A model generated the notes under the pieces. That model was not told where the DNA came from, did no database searches, and worked only from the letters and a program-made list of their open reading frames with translations. Position numbers and translations under genes: made by a program. A DNA stretch of 64,000 bases. Source: Hygrophila difformis (taxonomy: Eukaryota > Streptophyta > Magnoliopsida > Lamiales > Acanthaceae). The stretch is taken from the NCBI GenBank assembly GCA_030278955.1, contig JAOANR010000010.1, positions 12,445,086 to 12,509,085 of the forward strand, written 5' to 3'. Below are positions 36,093 to 48,210 of this stretch, one piece after another (within the stretch, counting starts at the first letter, position 1; the number at the start of each line of letters is the position of its first letter).

Positions 36093-38809
36093 CTAGTCTG
36101 GCCTTGATTTACCCATCCGTGCCTTGCGAACTGCCTCTTGGATTTGTTTCTCATGCTCCTTCAGCATGTCTTCCATGTTGCCCCCTGGTGGCATTAATGG
36201 TCCGGAGAAAAGGATCCTGTTCTTCTTTGGTGCAAATACCTGAAAGCCCATCAATATTGAAGCAAGGATTTTAAGAAACTGAAAATCCATCGATATTCTA
36301 CTGAGATCAAAGATGCAGTCATGTGGTAGCTGCAGATTCTTTTGGATACGAATAAATCGACTCGTGTGGATGATTCACATAGTAAAAGCTAAAAACAGCT
36401 AGTCTCAAGAACATACCATTGAATCAATGTTAGACGACAAGCCAGCATTCTTGGGATGGTAAGATGAGTCTTCTCTTAATCGATGCACTTGGGAGCCATG
36501 TCCGTATTGAGAAGTGCTCCGTACTGGGACTGGGCCAATTGAATCATCCTTCACCTTATTACTCCAGGCGTACCCTACTGCATTGGGGTGAATCATTGAG
36601 GTTGAGTGATTAAGGCCAGCTTTTTGATTTCTTCTACTCGGGGCCTCAATGGGAAAGCCAGTTCCACTCCTGCAACTGTTGTTCTTGTTTGGTTGTCCCT
36701 GTTTGACATTCAGTCTTAGTAACAAGGAAGACTGACTGACCGACTGCCGCGCTATTACGGATAGAGAAGGATGAATCAAAAAAGCATCTGAATAGATAGA
36801 AAACCTGTCCTTGCGGATTGACCTGCTTTGTTGAAATGTTGCTTGCATATTCAGTTCCACGGCCTTTAACATTCTCATCCCTTTGCCTGGATATACAGAG
36901 AACTTATTAGACATTTCAACTTTTTCATTACAAATATCCAGGAGAACCCACGAATCTTTCATACCTAAGATTATAACTAAGACATGGAAATCATGTAATC
37001 ATTTTCGCTTACCTTCTTGCTTCCTCCTCTCTAATCCTTGCATCAAATTCTTTGCTGGGAGGGTATTTTGGCAGGTTTGATGGATCACAAGGCAGAGGAT
37101 TCGTCCTGAAGAACTGAAATCAAGAATGTAAATCACAATGCATGTTGCCTTTTCAGCAATATTAAAGTGGCCTGATGCAAAGGCTGAAGACATACCTCGC
37201 TTTTGAGCGCAGAAGAAGCAGTGCCCCTTCCCCCTGGATCAATGGACAAAAGTACCTCTAGAAGTGCTAATGCTGATGGAGGAAATTCTCTGAACACATC
37301 AGAGACGCGGCGCTTGTACACACGATTGGATTTGAAACTACTAGCTTGGGGGAACTTTGTTTTCCTCCAGAACTCCTCTGTAGGTGACCCACATAGCTTG
37401 AATATCTTGTGCATTTGTTCTACCTATGATGCATACTGTTAGTTATATCAGAACAGCTTATGTGAGGAAACGAGAGAGTACAATGCTTCACCTTGAATGA
37501 AAGCTATAAAAGTACCTCTGTTCTTCCAGGCATAATGGGCTTCCCAGCAAACAATTCAGCAAGAATACAGCCAACGCTCCACAGATCAATTGCCGGTCCA
37601 TACTCCGTTGCACCAAGCAATAGCTCAGGAGCTCTATACCAGAGCGTCACAACACGACTTGTTAATGGATGCTTTGGGTCATGCTTGTAGAAGTTAGCCA
37701 AGCCGAAGTCTCCAATCTTGAGGTTTCCATTACTGTCAATTAGAAGATTTGCACCTTTAATATCTCGATGAAGAATACCTCGACTATGGCAGTGTTCTAA
37801 TCCACTTAAGATTTGCTTCATGAAACATTTGATCTGCAGCCATATGAAAACAGTGTTATGCAAGACATCATGATGGAGGCTTCCAAAACATAAGCAATTC
37901 ATGATCATGACACCTGCTGAAAACTATAATCAGACAAGAAAGAATTGATGTGCACCTGAGATTCAGTAAATTTGGCCACCTTTGGGGATGCTAAAAGCCC
38001 AGCTAGATCATGTTCCATGTATTCGAATACAAGATACAAGCTACCAGATACCCTTGATGTTGCCAGGGCTTCAAGTTTCATCACATTGGGGTGGTCTAAT
38101 CTACGTAGGATACAAATCTCCCTCGCCATGAAACGGACACTCTCTGGATCCATGTTAACGAATCTCACCTTTTTCATGGCTACAATTTTGTTATTTGTCA
38201 GATCACGGGCCATGTAAACACTACTGTATGTTCCTTGGCCGATCTGCACAAACAGGCACTTTGTTTAGGCATATACAGAAAAGAATACAACATCTACACC
38301 GTATATAATGAAGTTAAAGTAAGAATAGAACAAAAACTTATAGAACTAACTTTGCGCATTTTCTCATATGAGTCTGTCCTTCGAGGATTCCAACCTTTAA
38401 CGGCCTCTGCTGACACCGAGGTTAGCCATGATGGCCATCCCACAGCATCTTGTTCAGCTATGACACAATGTGGTATACTAGACATCCTATGCATTCCTCC
38501 AGCTCTGCCTGCATCCATTGAATGTCTACGATCACCACCATTAGGCCTCTGGATCATTCCTGTCTTAGCATTCTCCTCAACATTTGGTGGGGGAACAGCT
38601 CTGTTCTGTTCTGATGCTGTTTTAGGTCTTGACCGGAGGGAGCCTTCAATCTTAACCCCATCATGCTTCAAATGATCCACACCTAATTTAACCTCCTCTT
38701 TCGGGGGTGCAAACATCTGTACTGGAGATTTTCGTTGCTCCCTTCTTCCCTTCTCATTATGATCATCATAATCATTTACAGTTGAATCTTTTGAACAAAG
38801 GCTTCCCAT
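36093..38809 (-). CDS. CDK-like serine/threonine kinase with N-myristoylation motif
   Basis: Eight exons: 38809-38351, 38243-37956, 37833-37516, 37423-37196, 37113-37013, 36886-36823, 36698-36417, 36239-36093; about 628 residues. The start MGSLCSK fits N-myristoylation and palmitoylation; the longer frame upstream begins with TTG, not ATG. A basic linker ends in WPSWLTSVSAEAVKGW, typical of plant CDK-related kinases of the IBS1 / At1g54610 type. Kinase motifs: IGQGTYSSVY, VAMKKV, HRDIKGANLLI, DFGLANF, TLWYRAPELLLG, DLWSVGCI. The C-terminal 200 residues are low-complexity, ending KKNRILFSGPLMPPGG and a Glu/Lys helix. It is predicted to phosphorylate proteins at cell membranes; the substrate is unknown. 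Exon 6 could also end 18 bases later. Confidence 0.92.
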
Positions 38810-40274
38810 CCTTTCTCCAAAGGTTCTCTCCAATGTGCTCAATCAACCCTCACAGCACAAAAGTTTACAACATTTCATGGCTGCCCCCAATAGAAATTAA
38901 GGGCCTACTAAGAATCTCTTCCTTATGCGTTTCTTTTCCCCCCACACAAAATCATGGAGGCAAAGAGCCCATCAAATGTTTTATGGGCAACGCTTGAAAA
39001 TTTGAAGAACAGAAGGCAGAAACCCCTCAGGCGCCAAACAGGAATTCAATTGCTCTCTGAAATCCCAAAACCAGGAAACTGAAAGAAGATTGAAAGGCGG
39101 ATGATCTATACCAGAAATTTCAAGGATAATATCCCCCAATGGATGTCAATATTAGAACATATGCAAACAACCTTCAAAGAACAAATATGTCAAAGCCCAG
39201 ACCAGAATCTCACATTGGATCAATATTTATCAACATATATGAGAAGATCCATACCAAAAAAGAAAAAGAAAAATGCAATGTATGTTCCAGCTATGGAGGA
39301 AAGAATGCCTATGAATTGATGAAAAGAGTTCTGGTCAAGGCTCGGAGCCGCCTACCTAATGGGAGATCTTTTGTTCCAGAATTCTTTTCATTTCCCTTTA
39401 ATTCGGGAACACTAGGAAAAAAACTAATTAACACTCTTTTCCTATTCTTGTGATATATGATTGTGCAATCCTTTTCTGGGATTCTTTTTTCCTTTTCTAA
39501 CGGAAAAAAAATTAATCAAAATTCAAAAATGGCGATCATCGGAATAGATAAGAGAGAGAAGTTTACGGTGACTTGTCGGCTCCGAAAAATGCGGTCGATC
39601 ATTCGTATTCAAAACCAAATTTGCCTTCCCGAAATCAGAAATTCGATACGACGATAGCTGTTTCCATCTCTAGTTACCTTAATTAGGAATTCTGATCGAC
39701 AGAAGCAATCCCGATTGCAAATTGCAGTTTGCAGGAGCCCCGACTTTGCATCTATCACTCGCCAATCGCCTCTTCTTCGAAGCAATTTTTTACTCGATTA
39801 AACAGGAATAATTTCCCCTCTGCGAGTTCCAAAATCGATCGGCTTTCTTCCGAAGAGTCCCTATTCGGCGACCGTTTTTCCCTTTCAAGTTTCTATTTTC
39901 AACTGTCTGCGACGTGCGCGCCATTACGTTGCCCATCGGCCCCACCGTTTCCTAGTTTCCTCTCAAAAATATATAGTATAGAATTCAAAATATTTTTCAA
40001 ATTCTATTCTAGGGCTTTTGAAAAAAAATAATCTTTTTATTTTGTTTAGCAGAAGCTCCCAAAAGGGTTTCGAATTTCGGCCAGTAGGCACTCCACAGCG
40101 ATTCCTCTGCAAACCAACACGTGGTGGCCTCCCTCGATTGCATGCATCCATGGTGTTCATCTTCCATCCTTATGTGTCAATCTCATCATTCACAATACCC
40201 ACTGTTCCCACTCACTCCGCATCGACTGACTCTATCCCCAAATTCTATCCACTTTCGCCGCGACGCCGGAGGAC
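38810..40274. promoter_or_regulatory. Shared upstream region of kinase (-) and steroleosin-like (+) genes
   Basis: This 1.46-kb divergent region probably holds the kinase 5' UTR exons (38810-39700). Small open frames at 39100-39450 and 39730-40030 lack homology and fit leader or promoter DNA. A TATA-like TATATAG lies at about 39970, and seed-type motifs lie at 40118-40146. Confidence 0.5.
40118..40146 (+). promoter_or_regulatory. ABRE and RY motifs upstream of the steroleosin-like gene
   Basis: CACGTGG (40118-40124) is a G-box/ABRE core and CATGCA (40141-40146) an RY element, 17 bp apart and about 130-155 bp before the ATG. In plants this pair is the usual signature of bZIP and ABI3/FUS3 control in maturing seeds. 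Binding has not been shown. Confidence 0.6.
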
Positions 40275-41780
40275 ATGGATCTGATCAACACTGTGCTCAA
40301 CTTTTTTGTGCCGCCGGCATCTCTCATCATCCTGGCCTTCGCCTGGCCGTCGCTCTGTTTCATCAGCGCCTGCGAGTGGCTTTACTCCACTTTTTTCAAC
40401 AGCGAGGACATGGAGGGTAAAGTGGTGGTCATCACCGGCGCCTCTTCTGGTATAGGAGAGGTAAAAAATTTCAGTCACTTCAATTGAAATTAAATAGCCC
40501 CATGTAATTAATGTTGCGGCGAATTATACAGCAAATCGCTTACCAATACGCCAAGAGAGGTGCAAACCTCGTGTTGGTGGCGCGAAGGGAGCAGAGGCTG
40601 CGAGGAATTAGGGAAAATGCGAGAAGGCTCGGCGCGCCGAGCGTGATGATCATCGCAGCCGATGTTGTCAAGGAAGAAGATTGCCGCAGATTTATCAACG
40701 AAACAATCAGCTATTACGGACGCGGTAAGAATCTTTCTACTCATGGAAACCTCAATTACAGTTTTTAAGTATTGGTTATTTATTATATATCACTGTTGCA
40801 GTGGATCATCTGGTGAATACCGTGAGTTTGGGGCATACTTTCTACTTCGAAGAAGCTACAGATTCGAATGTGTTCCCCATTTTAATGGTACAAGCTCTGA
40901 TTCCGATGTATAAGAAAACGTAATACAAGAAATTTCAGCAGCAAGATTACATTTTTAAATCAATTTCGCGGTCCTGTATTTAGGATATAAACTTTTGGGG
41001 CAATGTTTATCCGACACATGTGGCGCTGCCCTACCTACGGGAAAGCAATGGTCGTGTTGTAGTGAACGCCTCAGTTGAGAATTGGCTGCCTCTGCCTAGG
41101 ATGAGCTTGTATTCTGTAAGCTGTCAAATGCATTAGTCTTTCTATAACAGAGAATAATTGTGAATGTTAATTCTGGTGTTGTTTCTTGTCTACAGGCTGC
41201 GAAATCAGCTCTCATAAACTTCTACGAAACCCTGAGATTTGAAATGAAGGACGAGGTTGGGGTAACTGTTGCTACACATGGTTGGATCGGTACTGAGATG
41301 AGCAGAGGCAGATTCATGATGGAGGAAGGTGCAGAAATGCAGTGGAAGGAAGAACGCGAAGTGAGTTCAATTCCTCTGCCCACAATTAATGATTCTTCTG
41401 TAAGTATTATTACATTCATTCTGTTATTGCAATTTCTTGTTTTGTAGGTACACGTATCCGGTGGTCCGGTGGAGGAGTTTGCAAGGCTGATTGTTTCAGG
41501 GGCGTGCAGAGGGGATCCATATGTGAAGTACCCAAGCTGGTACGACGTGTTCTTCTTGTACAGAGTGTTTGCACCCAAAATCCTCTACTGGACATTCCGT
41601 TTCCTTCTGGCGAACGGTGGCGCCCGCAGAACTTCCTTCATAGGCACGGGGAGGCCCCTCATAGAAGGCTCCACCACCTCCCCTGTGAGGGTTTTTCCAA
41701 TGGAGGAATCCTCGCCGTCTTCGTCTCCGTCTAGGTTTATGGGGAGCCCTGCAAACTCTTCGTATCTGAAATCCGAGTGA
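40275..41780 (+). CDS. Steroleosin-like 11-beta-hydroxysteroid dehydrogenase (SDR)
   Basis: Six exons: 40275-40460, 40532-40724, 40802-40887, 40984-41115, 41196-41360, 41448-41780; about 364 residues, near the usual 350. Residues 1-45 form the oil-body anchor, with a hydrophobic hairpin around a proline knob (FFVPPASLIILAFAWPS). The dehydrogenase follows: cofactor motif TGASSGIGE, NADP-type Arg residues (VARREQRLR), catalytic YSAAK at the exon 4/5 junction, with the serine in VVVNASVENW. Family knowledge: steroleosins sit on seed oil bodies and oxidise or reduce sterols in a brassinosteroid-linked way. The C-terminus is Ser/Pro-rich. The upstream ABRE and RY motifs agree with seed expression. 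Confidence 0.93.
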
Positions 41781-42148
41781 TCCAGAACTGCGTTTTCTTC
41801 TTCGTGTGTTGTTGCGCATTTGTCTCTCTGTCTTTGCCTTTGTTTCGGTAATTCGGTCTCAAAACAGTGGTTTTAGAGGAAGATGGTAGGGGATGATGAT
41901 GATGCTAGTTATTTGCCTGGATTCTTGTGGTTGCTTTGTTTTAATCTGGTCGAAAATTGAATAAGCAATATAATCTATTGCATATGCTTGTGTGTTTTGT
42001 CCAAATGCCAACTCAATTGACAATACTGTCCGATACAAAAATACTGTAGGATAGATATATTAATGGCTATTGATCAACAATGAAGGGTCTGCAGGATTCT
42101 CTCTCTTGGGGAAATTCGCCAGCCAAGATCCTTCACTCGGCATCATGA
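41781..42148. other. Intergenic region between convergent genes
   Basis: It contains the 3' ends of the dehydrogenase (+) and the AP2/ERF gene (-). No other feature is seen. Confidence 0.5.
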
Positions 42149-42652
42149 CTAGAGATAATCGTCCACCGAAATGTTCTGGTATTCGTCGTTCCTCCGCCAG
42201 TAATCCGTGGTTGAGCCGCCGTCTTGCTGCCACAGACGCCCTGCCGCCTCGTCCTCGGGAGGACTCTGTTCCACTTCCCTCAAATCCTTCTTCGATTCCA
42301 AATACCGTGCATCCACGGCCAATCCAGCGTCGGACGCCGCCTGCTGCACCGAACGCGGCGACAGCCCGACGCGGGCGCCGGCGGGCAGCATCAGGTCGGG
42401 GAAATTAAGATTCTTGGGCGAAGAATTTCCCCGGAGGCAGTAGAAGGCGACGTCGTGGGCGACGGCGGCGGCCTCCGGGGTGGTGTAGGATCCGAGCCAC
42501 AAGCGCTGGGAGGTGCCCGGAACCCTAATCTCGGAGACCCATTTCCCCCATTTCCGGCGACGGATGCCCTTATACTTGTTGGAAGAATCGGGGGGTCCTC
42601 CGCTGCCGCCGGGGCTGTCGGGCGTCGTGTAGCTGCCGCTGCTGCTGCTCAT
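42149..42652 (-). CDS. AP2/ERF transcription factor, DREB-like
   Basis: A single-exon gene of 167 residues. The AP2 domain spans about residues 27-84: YKGIRRRKWGKWVSEIRVPG, RLWLGSYTTPEAAAVAHD and AFYCLRG. Valine at the position that distinguishes DREB from ERF proteins (WVSEIR) points to the DREB side; the second diagnostic position is also Val and not Glu, so target specificity is uncertain. It should bind GCC or DRE/CRT boxes and control stress or development genes. The tail is acidic (SPPEDEA, ISVDDYL). The start is the ATG at 42652: the longer frame begins with a TTG at 42745, only about 10 bp from the TATA box. Confidence 0.93.
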   Translation of the reverse strand: MSSSSGSYTTPDSPGGSGGPPDSSNKYKGIRRRKWGKWVSEIRVPGTSQRLWLGSYTTPEAAAVAHDVAFYCLRGNSSPKNLNFPDLMLPAGARVGLSPRSVQQAASDAGLAVDARYLESKKDLREVEQSPPEDEAAGRLWQQDGGSTTDYWRRNDEYQNISVDDYL

Positions 42653-42755
42653 TGTGGGAGTACAATATATAGTATGAATGCGGTTGAGGAGATCAATTTG
42701 CTCTTTGCAATTTGCAATCTGCAATCTGACTTGGGGAATGTTCAAAGGATACGTG

Positions 42756-42763
42756 TTTATATA
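42756..42763 (-). promoter_or_regulatory. TATA box of the AP2/ERF gene
   Basis: TATATAAA on the minus strand lies about 104 bp before the ATG at 42652. The transcript would then start near 42725, which excludes the longer upstream frame. Confidence 0.65.
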
Positions 42764-43139
42764 GGTTGAGGAATCCTAATGTCAACAGGTTTTCATTTTA
42801 TTTTATTTTATTTTATGTTTTATTACTAGTAGTACTACTTTGCAGAACTGCAGTCAAGATTTTGACGGTCAAAGTAAAAAGGTAGGGTGGGCGTGGGGGT
42901 GACGTGGGGTTAGGAGTTAGGAGGGGGTGAATTTTTTCTGGTAATATATAGTAATTGATGAGGTTAACAGGGGCAAAAAAATTCTAAATGATGTTCCCAC
43001 TTGCGGTTGGATGGTCTGGAAGAATTTTATAATGTGAACGGGACATGTAAAATAAATTTGATTTAGATTTTTCCTGAGGCAGCGCAAGGAAGAGGTCAAA
43101 ATAGAAAATAATACAGTATATTTTAATTGCTCTGCTATC

Positions 43140-43612
43140 TAGAGGATGTTTAGAATGACTTTTAGTAAGGTGTTTTGGTTTTTGCTTCTGTCAAAAGCAT
43201 TTTTGTTGGAAAATAAACGTTTTGGTTTGGCTTTTCAAAAAAAGCAGAAGCACCTCGAAAAGTTACAAAAGTGCTTCTGGGAGAAGCAGGCAAGGGGTGC
43301 TTCTCTGAAAAGCAGAAGCTAAAAGCACTTCATAAAATGTGTAAAGATTTAAATACCCTCATTACTTAATATAAATTACACTACAAATATATCTTATTAT
43401 CATATTAAGTAGCATGTCCTTTTTGGTAATTTATACATTTCAAAAGTATTTTTCACTTTTACACATCCAAACACACTTTTGAAAAAAAAAAAAAAAAACT
43501 GTTTTTCAAACATTCTATCCAAACACAAAAGTTACGTACTTCTGCTCTTGGCTTTCACTTCTGCTTCTGCTTTTGGTTTATCCTTTTCTCAAAAGTCAAT
43601 CCAAACGGGCCC
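43140..43612. mobile_element. Tourist-like MITE, copy B (inverted)
   Basis: It is the same family as 1918-2388 and 54328-54965 but in the opposite orientation (GCAGAAGCACCTCGAAAAG words, ending AATCCAAACGGGCCC). Confidence 0.65.
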
Positions 43613-43687
43613 TTATTCATCTGCTTACAAAAGGAATTCAGCTGTCTGCTACTAGCAAATATTGCTCGCTCCCAAAATAAAAAATAA

Positions 43688-43953
43688 TACTTCCTCTGTC
43701 TCATTTAACTTGTCTTGTTTGGTTTCTACACACAATCCAATGCACTTTTTCAATCGTCAATATCTCAAAATACGTAAAACCAAAAATTGTGTAAAATACA
43801 TATTCTAAAACTACATGATTATACGATCCAAACAAGACCCAACTCGACTATTTATCCTCAAATTTAGACTTGTAAAAACATTGAGTCAAAGTTAAACAAT
43901 GAACAATGTCAAAAAATCAAACAAGACAACTTAGCCGAGACGGAGGGAGTAGT
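43688..43953. mobile_element. Stowaway-like MITE (TTTAACTTGTCTTG family)
   Basis: The ends are CTTCCTCTGTCTC and GAGACGGAGGGAGTA, with TA flanks. This is a typical Tc1/mariner-derived MITE of about 265 bp. Confidence 0.8.
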
Positions 43954-44060
43954 ATAATAGTATATTTTAATTGTTACTTCTATCCATCTTCATTCATTTG
44001 GGTTATGATATTACAAGAGCTGTATTAGTCACTACTATGTGTATTCAAGTCACTACCTAA

Positions 44061-44330
44061 TATTCCCTCCGTTCTAAAAAAATGTAACAATCCTGCCTTT
44101 CACTTTCACGTAATCCAATACATATTTTTAACGCTTCATATCTCAAGCTGTGTACAAGTAAAAATTATAAAAACTTGATATTCTAAATCTACACGATTAG
44201 ACGAATCCAACAAGATCTCACTTGACTATGTTTTATCTTATATAACTGCATCAAAAAATTGTTTCAAAGTTACTCAACGAATAGTAACAACTATGCAAAT
44301 ATTACATTTATATAAAAACGGAGGGAGTAT
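44061..44330. mobile_element. Stowaway-like MITE (TGTAACAATCCTGC family)
   Basis: It is bounded by TATTCCCTCCGTTC and AACGGAGGGAGTA. It belongs to a second family than the preceding copy; close relatives lie at 46503-46775, 50035-50301 and in the nest at 52 kb. Confidence 0.82.
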
Positions 44331-45631
44331 GTTTTTACGATCTCATGGAATGTTGGCGACGTAGCTAATAGTGCCAGAATAACGCCTAATATTAAATCAG
44401 TAGCGACCCAAGCTGTGTTTTGAAAGAAAACACTAGTGTTTAGTGTTTAACTTTTAAAATATTTAGTACTAAAGATTGTGTAAACACCTATAAATAGCAA
44501 ATACATATTTCAGTAACAGCTAAATTTTAATATTTAAATAGTACATTCCTCTAACTTTTAATTTTTCAAAATTCGACCAATGAACCATAATTTTAAATCT
44601 CTAAACCCTTGAAAAATAATATGGCTACCTCTAAACCGCTTGTTTACATTCTGTCAAAACCCAATCAGTATTGCAAGTTTTTTAAGCAAAATAATATAGC
44701 TAAAAGCCTAAAACTTAAAAAATAAATAAATAAATAAATAAGATGAAAAATGATAGCTTGATGCTTTCCTCATTTAAACATGAGTTCGCCATGCATAGGG
44801 GTGATCGAGTATCGAGCCCGAACAGTAACAAAATTTAAAGTTCAAGCCCGAATTTAACTAGGCTAGATAGTATATAATTTGAATTTAAATTGATAATTTT
44901 ACTTATTATGCTACAAAATATAAGTTTATTAGGCTTGATAAAACTTAAATTGTATCTCATATTTTGTTTATTTTTATATTTTTAGAATTTAATAGTCTAA
45001 TCGAGTATCGAGTCGAGTTTTCCTCACCCGCCCATGCTCGAGTTCAATATAAACTACTCAATATTGATAGTGAGTGGAGTTCGATTTCAAGCCCGTTAGC
45101 TTATCGAGTCGTAAGTATATGCCATATATATACTTTGAATGTATGTATAATTTATAAACTACTCAATATGGGAGATAGGGAGTATATCTTTGAATGTATG
45201 TATAATTAAAAACTCTATTTTAAGGATCAAATGTGCAGAACAGGAATGGATGAATAGTAGAAGTCAAAGGTGGGAGGAGTTGACAAATGCAAATTAAACT
45301 ATTAAAAAATGTTGCAAATGGCATAAAGAGGCCAATGAAAAAGAGATGACAAGAGGAGGGCAGGAAACACTAATAGAGTTCCGGGTCTGAAAGACCAAGT
45401 TATAGAATTATAAACAACTTGTGCAATAGTTTCATCAAATTTGCAATAATTCAAATTTTACTTTTGTAAGAGTTTTATAGATTACATAGTTATAAACATT
45501 AAACAACTAGTTTACATAGTTTAGGGTTATTAGGTTGACTTATTTAGAGGTAAAGTTTTTACTTCTTCCGGAATAAGAGTATGGTTTAACAGGGCACACG
45601 TTTTTAGAATGCTATTTAACCATAATTTTTA
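44331..45631. other. AT-rich intergenic DNA
   Basis: No gene is seen. There is a short AAAT microsatellite near 44720-44740 and an imperfect local repeat of GTATGTATAATTTATAAACTACTCAA around 45050-45210. Confidence 0.45.
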
Positions 45632-45815
45632 GGTGAATACAAGAGTATTCCCAGGCCACATTGGACCCGAGACTAATCCCTCGAGGATCTGCAAGGGCAA
45701 TTAAGGGTGCCTCTCCCAAAACAGTTTTTTACATACACAAGGCTCGAACATGAGACATTGCTTAAACGACTAGAGCCCTCATCCACTCAAGCCAACTGTT
45801 GTTGGTTCTATTTAA
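45632..45815 (-). mobile_element. SINE family 2 copy (Au-like, tRNA-derived)
   Basis: The minus strand reads TTGGCTTGAGTGGATG (box A), ATGTTCGAGCC (box B) and a tail ending in TTCACCT. Copies at 47650-47830 and 47838-48020 match it. Confidence 0.72.
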
Positions 45816-45969
45816 CCATAATTGAAAAAAACGATATATAGAAGAATTTAACTTTTTCCCTTTGTTAAATGATGGTGCACTAGAAATGAATGTACGGAGA
45901 CAATTGGAAGTGAGCGTGGATCCTAGACTGCTAGTCGCTAGACATCCCCTATATCTAGAATGAAATATT

Positions 45970-46122
45970 TTGTTTTTTGGACAACTTATATCCGTGAGAG
46001 TCCATGTCATACAAATTATAAAAAGAAAAAAAGAATGGAAAGGGGGCAAAGTGAGGAATCAACCCGCAAACAGAATATTAGAAGTCAGGGGATTTTAACA
46101 TTTGGTCAAATCCTCATCCTCT
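45970..46122 (-). mobile_element. SINE family 1 copy, degraded
   Basis: The minus strand has the order of the family (ATTTGACCAAATG, then GGTTGATTCCTC, then TTTGTATGACATGGACTCTC). Confidence 0.55.
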
Positions 46123-46502
46123 CTAAAAATAAAGTTTTAATAATGAATATTTTTTTATATCCCAAAATAGAATAGTGGACGCTTTTTTGTGGACAAGGGA
46201 GTACTATATTTACTTATTTTTATTATATATATAATATTCTTTTTTTAAGGGACACATTTCAACTTTTGATATTGTTTATTGTCGAGCTTTGATTTAAATT
46301 TTTATCACATCTATATATATAAAAAAAATTTATAGTGAAGTGAAACTTTTTTTTTTTGGGTGAAAGAAACTTGTTGGATTAATCTATTATAATTTTTAAC
46401 GTCAAATTTTCTAGCTTTATTTGTATATATAATTTGGATTATTAATAATAAAAAATGTTGGCTAATGGGTTTAAGAAGAATATTTTACTTTCATAAAACA
46501 AA

Positions 46503-46775
46503 ATAATACACCTTCTGTAATATAAAAATATTAACATTTCTTGTTTTCACGCAATTCAATGCAAATTTTTAACGATTAATATCTCAACTTGTATAAAAGT
46601 AAAAATTATAAAATTTTAATATTTTAAAAATATGTGATTAGACAAATCTAATAACATCTCACTTTACTAGTTTTTATCTTATATAACTGTGTTGAAAAGT
46701 AGAATCAAAGTACTTCAATGAATAGTGTTTACTATGTCAACGTTAATACTTATTATTGAATGACGAGGGAGTATA
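46503..46775. mobile_element. Stowaway-like MITE, degraded
   Basis: Its interior matches the 44061-44330 copy and it ends in ACGAGGGAGTAT. Confidence 0.6.
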
Positions 46776-47649
46776 TGTAAATGAAATTTAAATGGATTGA
46801 CAAGTTTAAATGTAATCTTATCATAATTTGTGTGGTATGGGATTCTACCACCTCATTTCCTAACATGTATAGATTGTTCAGAAAAAAAAGAAAAAAGAAG
46901 AAAAAAAAAGTAATCTAATCAACCGTCCAAAATCCAAATATATACGGATTTCATTTTCATTTATGACTCCTTTGTCTCGTCATGGACACAGTCGTACAAG
47001 GTAGGCATAAGTATTTATATTTTTTTAAAAAAAAAAAGGAAAAAAAAAAGAAAGAAAGAAAATACTGTCTAGAACGATATGTATTTATTGTACGTATGTT
47101 TTAGATAAGACCATTATTAAAATGAGGAACCATAAATCTCAACGGTTGCAATAAATAATTAGAGGAATGATTCAAGGGGGAAGTCGGCTTTATTACAAAT
47201 TGAGACCCTTCGTTTCTTTTTAGTTGTTTTTTTAGAGAGTAAAAAGTATTCCAAAATAATTGTCATTTTTAGGTAGTTATAGGTAGTTATGCTATGTTTT
47301 TACTATATTGCTCTTGACTTTACATAAATGCTATTTGTTGACATTTATTAAGAATGAATTTAGTTGAAAGGTAAAAATATAAATTTATGAGTTAATTGAT
47401 GCAAACATTGATTATTAAAATTGAGCTGAAAGAGACAACTAAAAAAAAGTAACCGAGCGAGTATAAATTAAAAATGAAAAAGAAAGTTTCTTACCATCAC
47501 ATTAATGAGGAAACCTGAATCCCATAATGGAGGAGGTAAGAGGTTCATGGATTTATGGCAAAAACCAACCACGGGGACCCTTGGATTGGGACTGGAACAA
47601 ATTAAATTTATTTATTTTTATTTTTTTCAATTTTTACTTCAAAATTTAC
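46776..47649. other. Intergenic, A-rich
   Basis: No gene is seen. There is an A/G-rich run at 47020-47065 and a SINE tail-like fragment near 46830-46890. Confidence 0.45.
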
Positions 47650-47830
47650 AGTTTGACCAACAGCTGTTGGCTTGAGTGGATGGGGCTCTAGTCGCTTAAG
47701 CAAGGTCTCGGTTTCGAGCATTGTGTATGCAAAAAACTGCTTTGGGAAAGACGCCCTTAATTGCTCTTGCAGATCCTCGAGGGATTAGTCTTATGTCCAA
47801 TGTGTCATGGGGATACCCTGGTATTCACCT
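47650..47830 (+). mobile_element. SINE family 2 copy (first of two in tandem)
   Basis: Box A TTGGCTTGAGTGG and box B-like CGGTTTCGAGC are present, and the end is GGTATTCACC. Confidence 0.75.
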
Positions 47831-47837
47831 AAAATTT

Positions 47838-48020
47838 ACAGTTTGCAACCAAACGCAGTACACCTGAGTGGGGTTTTGTCAGTTTAAGCAAATGTCACGT
47901 GTTCGAGTCTTTGTGCATGTAGAATTTTGCTTTGGGAAAGTCAGCCCTTCAATGCCCACTGGATCCACGAGTAATTAGTTTTGGACTCAATGTAGCCTAA
48001 GAATACCCAGTACACGTGAA
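47838..48020 (+). mobile_element. SINE family 2 copy (second of two in tandem)
   Basis: It starts only about 8 bp after the previous copy. It keeps GTGTTCGAGTC (box B) and GCTTTGGGAAAG but has diverged strongly, so it was not made by a recent local duplication. Confidence 0.65.
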
Positions 48021-48210
48021 AAAAAATTCAATATTGGTTTTTGTTTCATTATGTAAAAATCACATTTCAATTTCATATCTATAAGTGTAAAAAGCAATTG
48101 GGAAATTTAAATCAAATATTCTTTCCTGGCCTGTATATATTTAATGAGAAAATACACTCTATTCGTTGTTAAATATGGAGTATTATGTATTTTCCCTTCA
48201 TTTCTTTTTT

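Noticed and set aside
36883..38675. Plus-strand frames across the kinase gene, up to 146 codons
   Set aside because: Shadows of the kinase exons, which carry all the conserved motifs on the minus strand.
39101..39657. Plus-strand frames of 66-104 codons in the divergent region
   Set aside because: No homology or splice support; they overlap the likely 5' leader of the kinase gene on the other strand.
42653..42745. Longer N-terminus for the AP2/ERF protein
   Set aside because: It begins with TTG and lies around the expected transcript start only about 10 bp from the TATA box.
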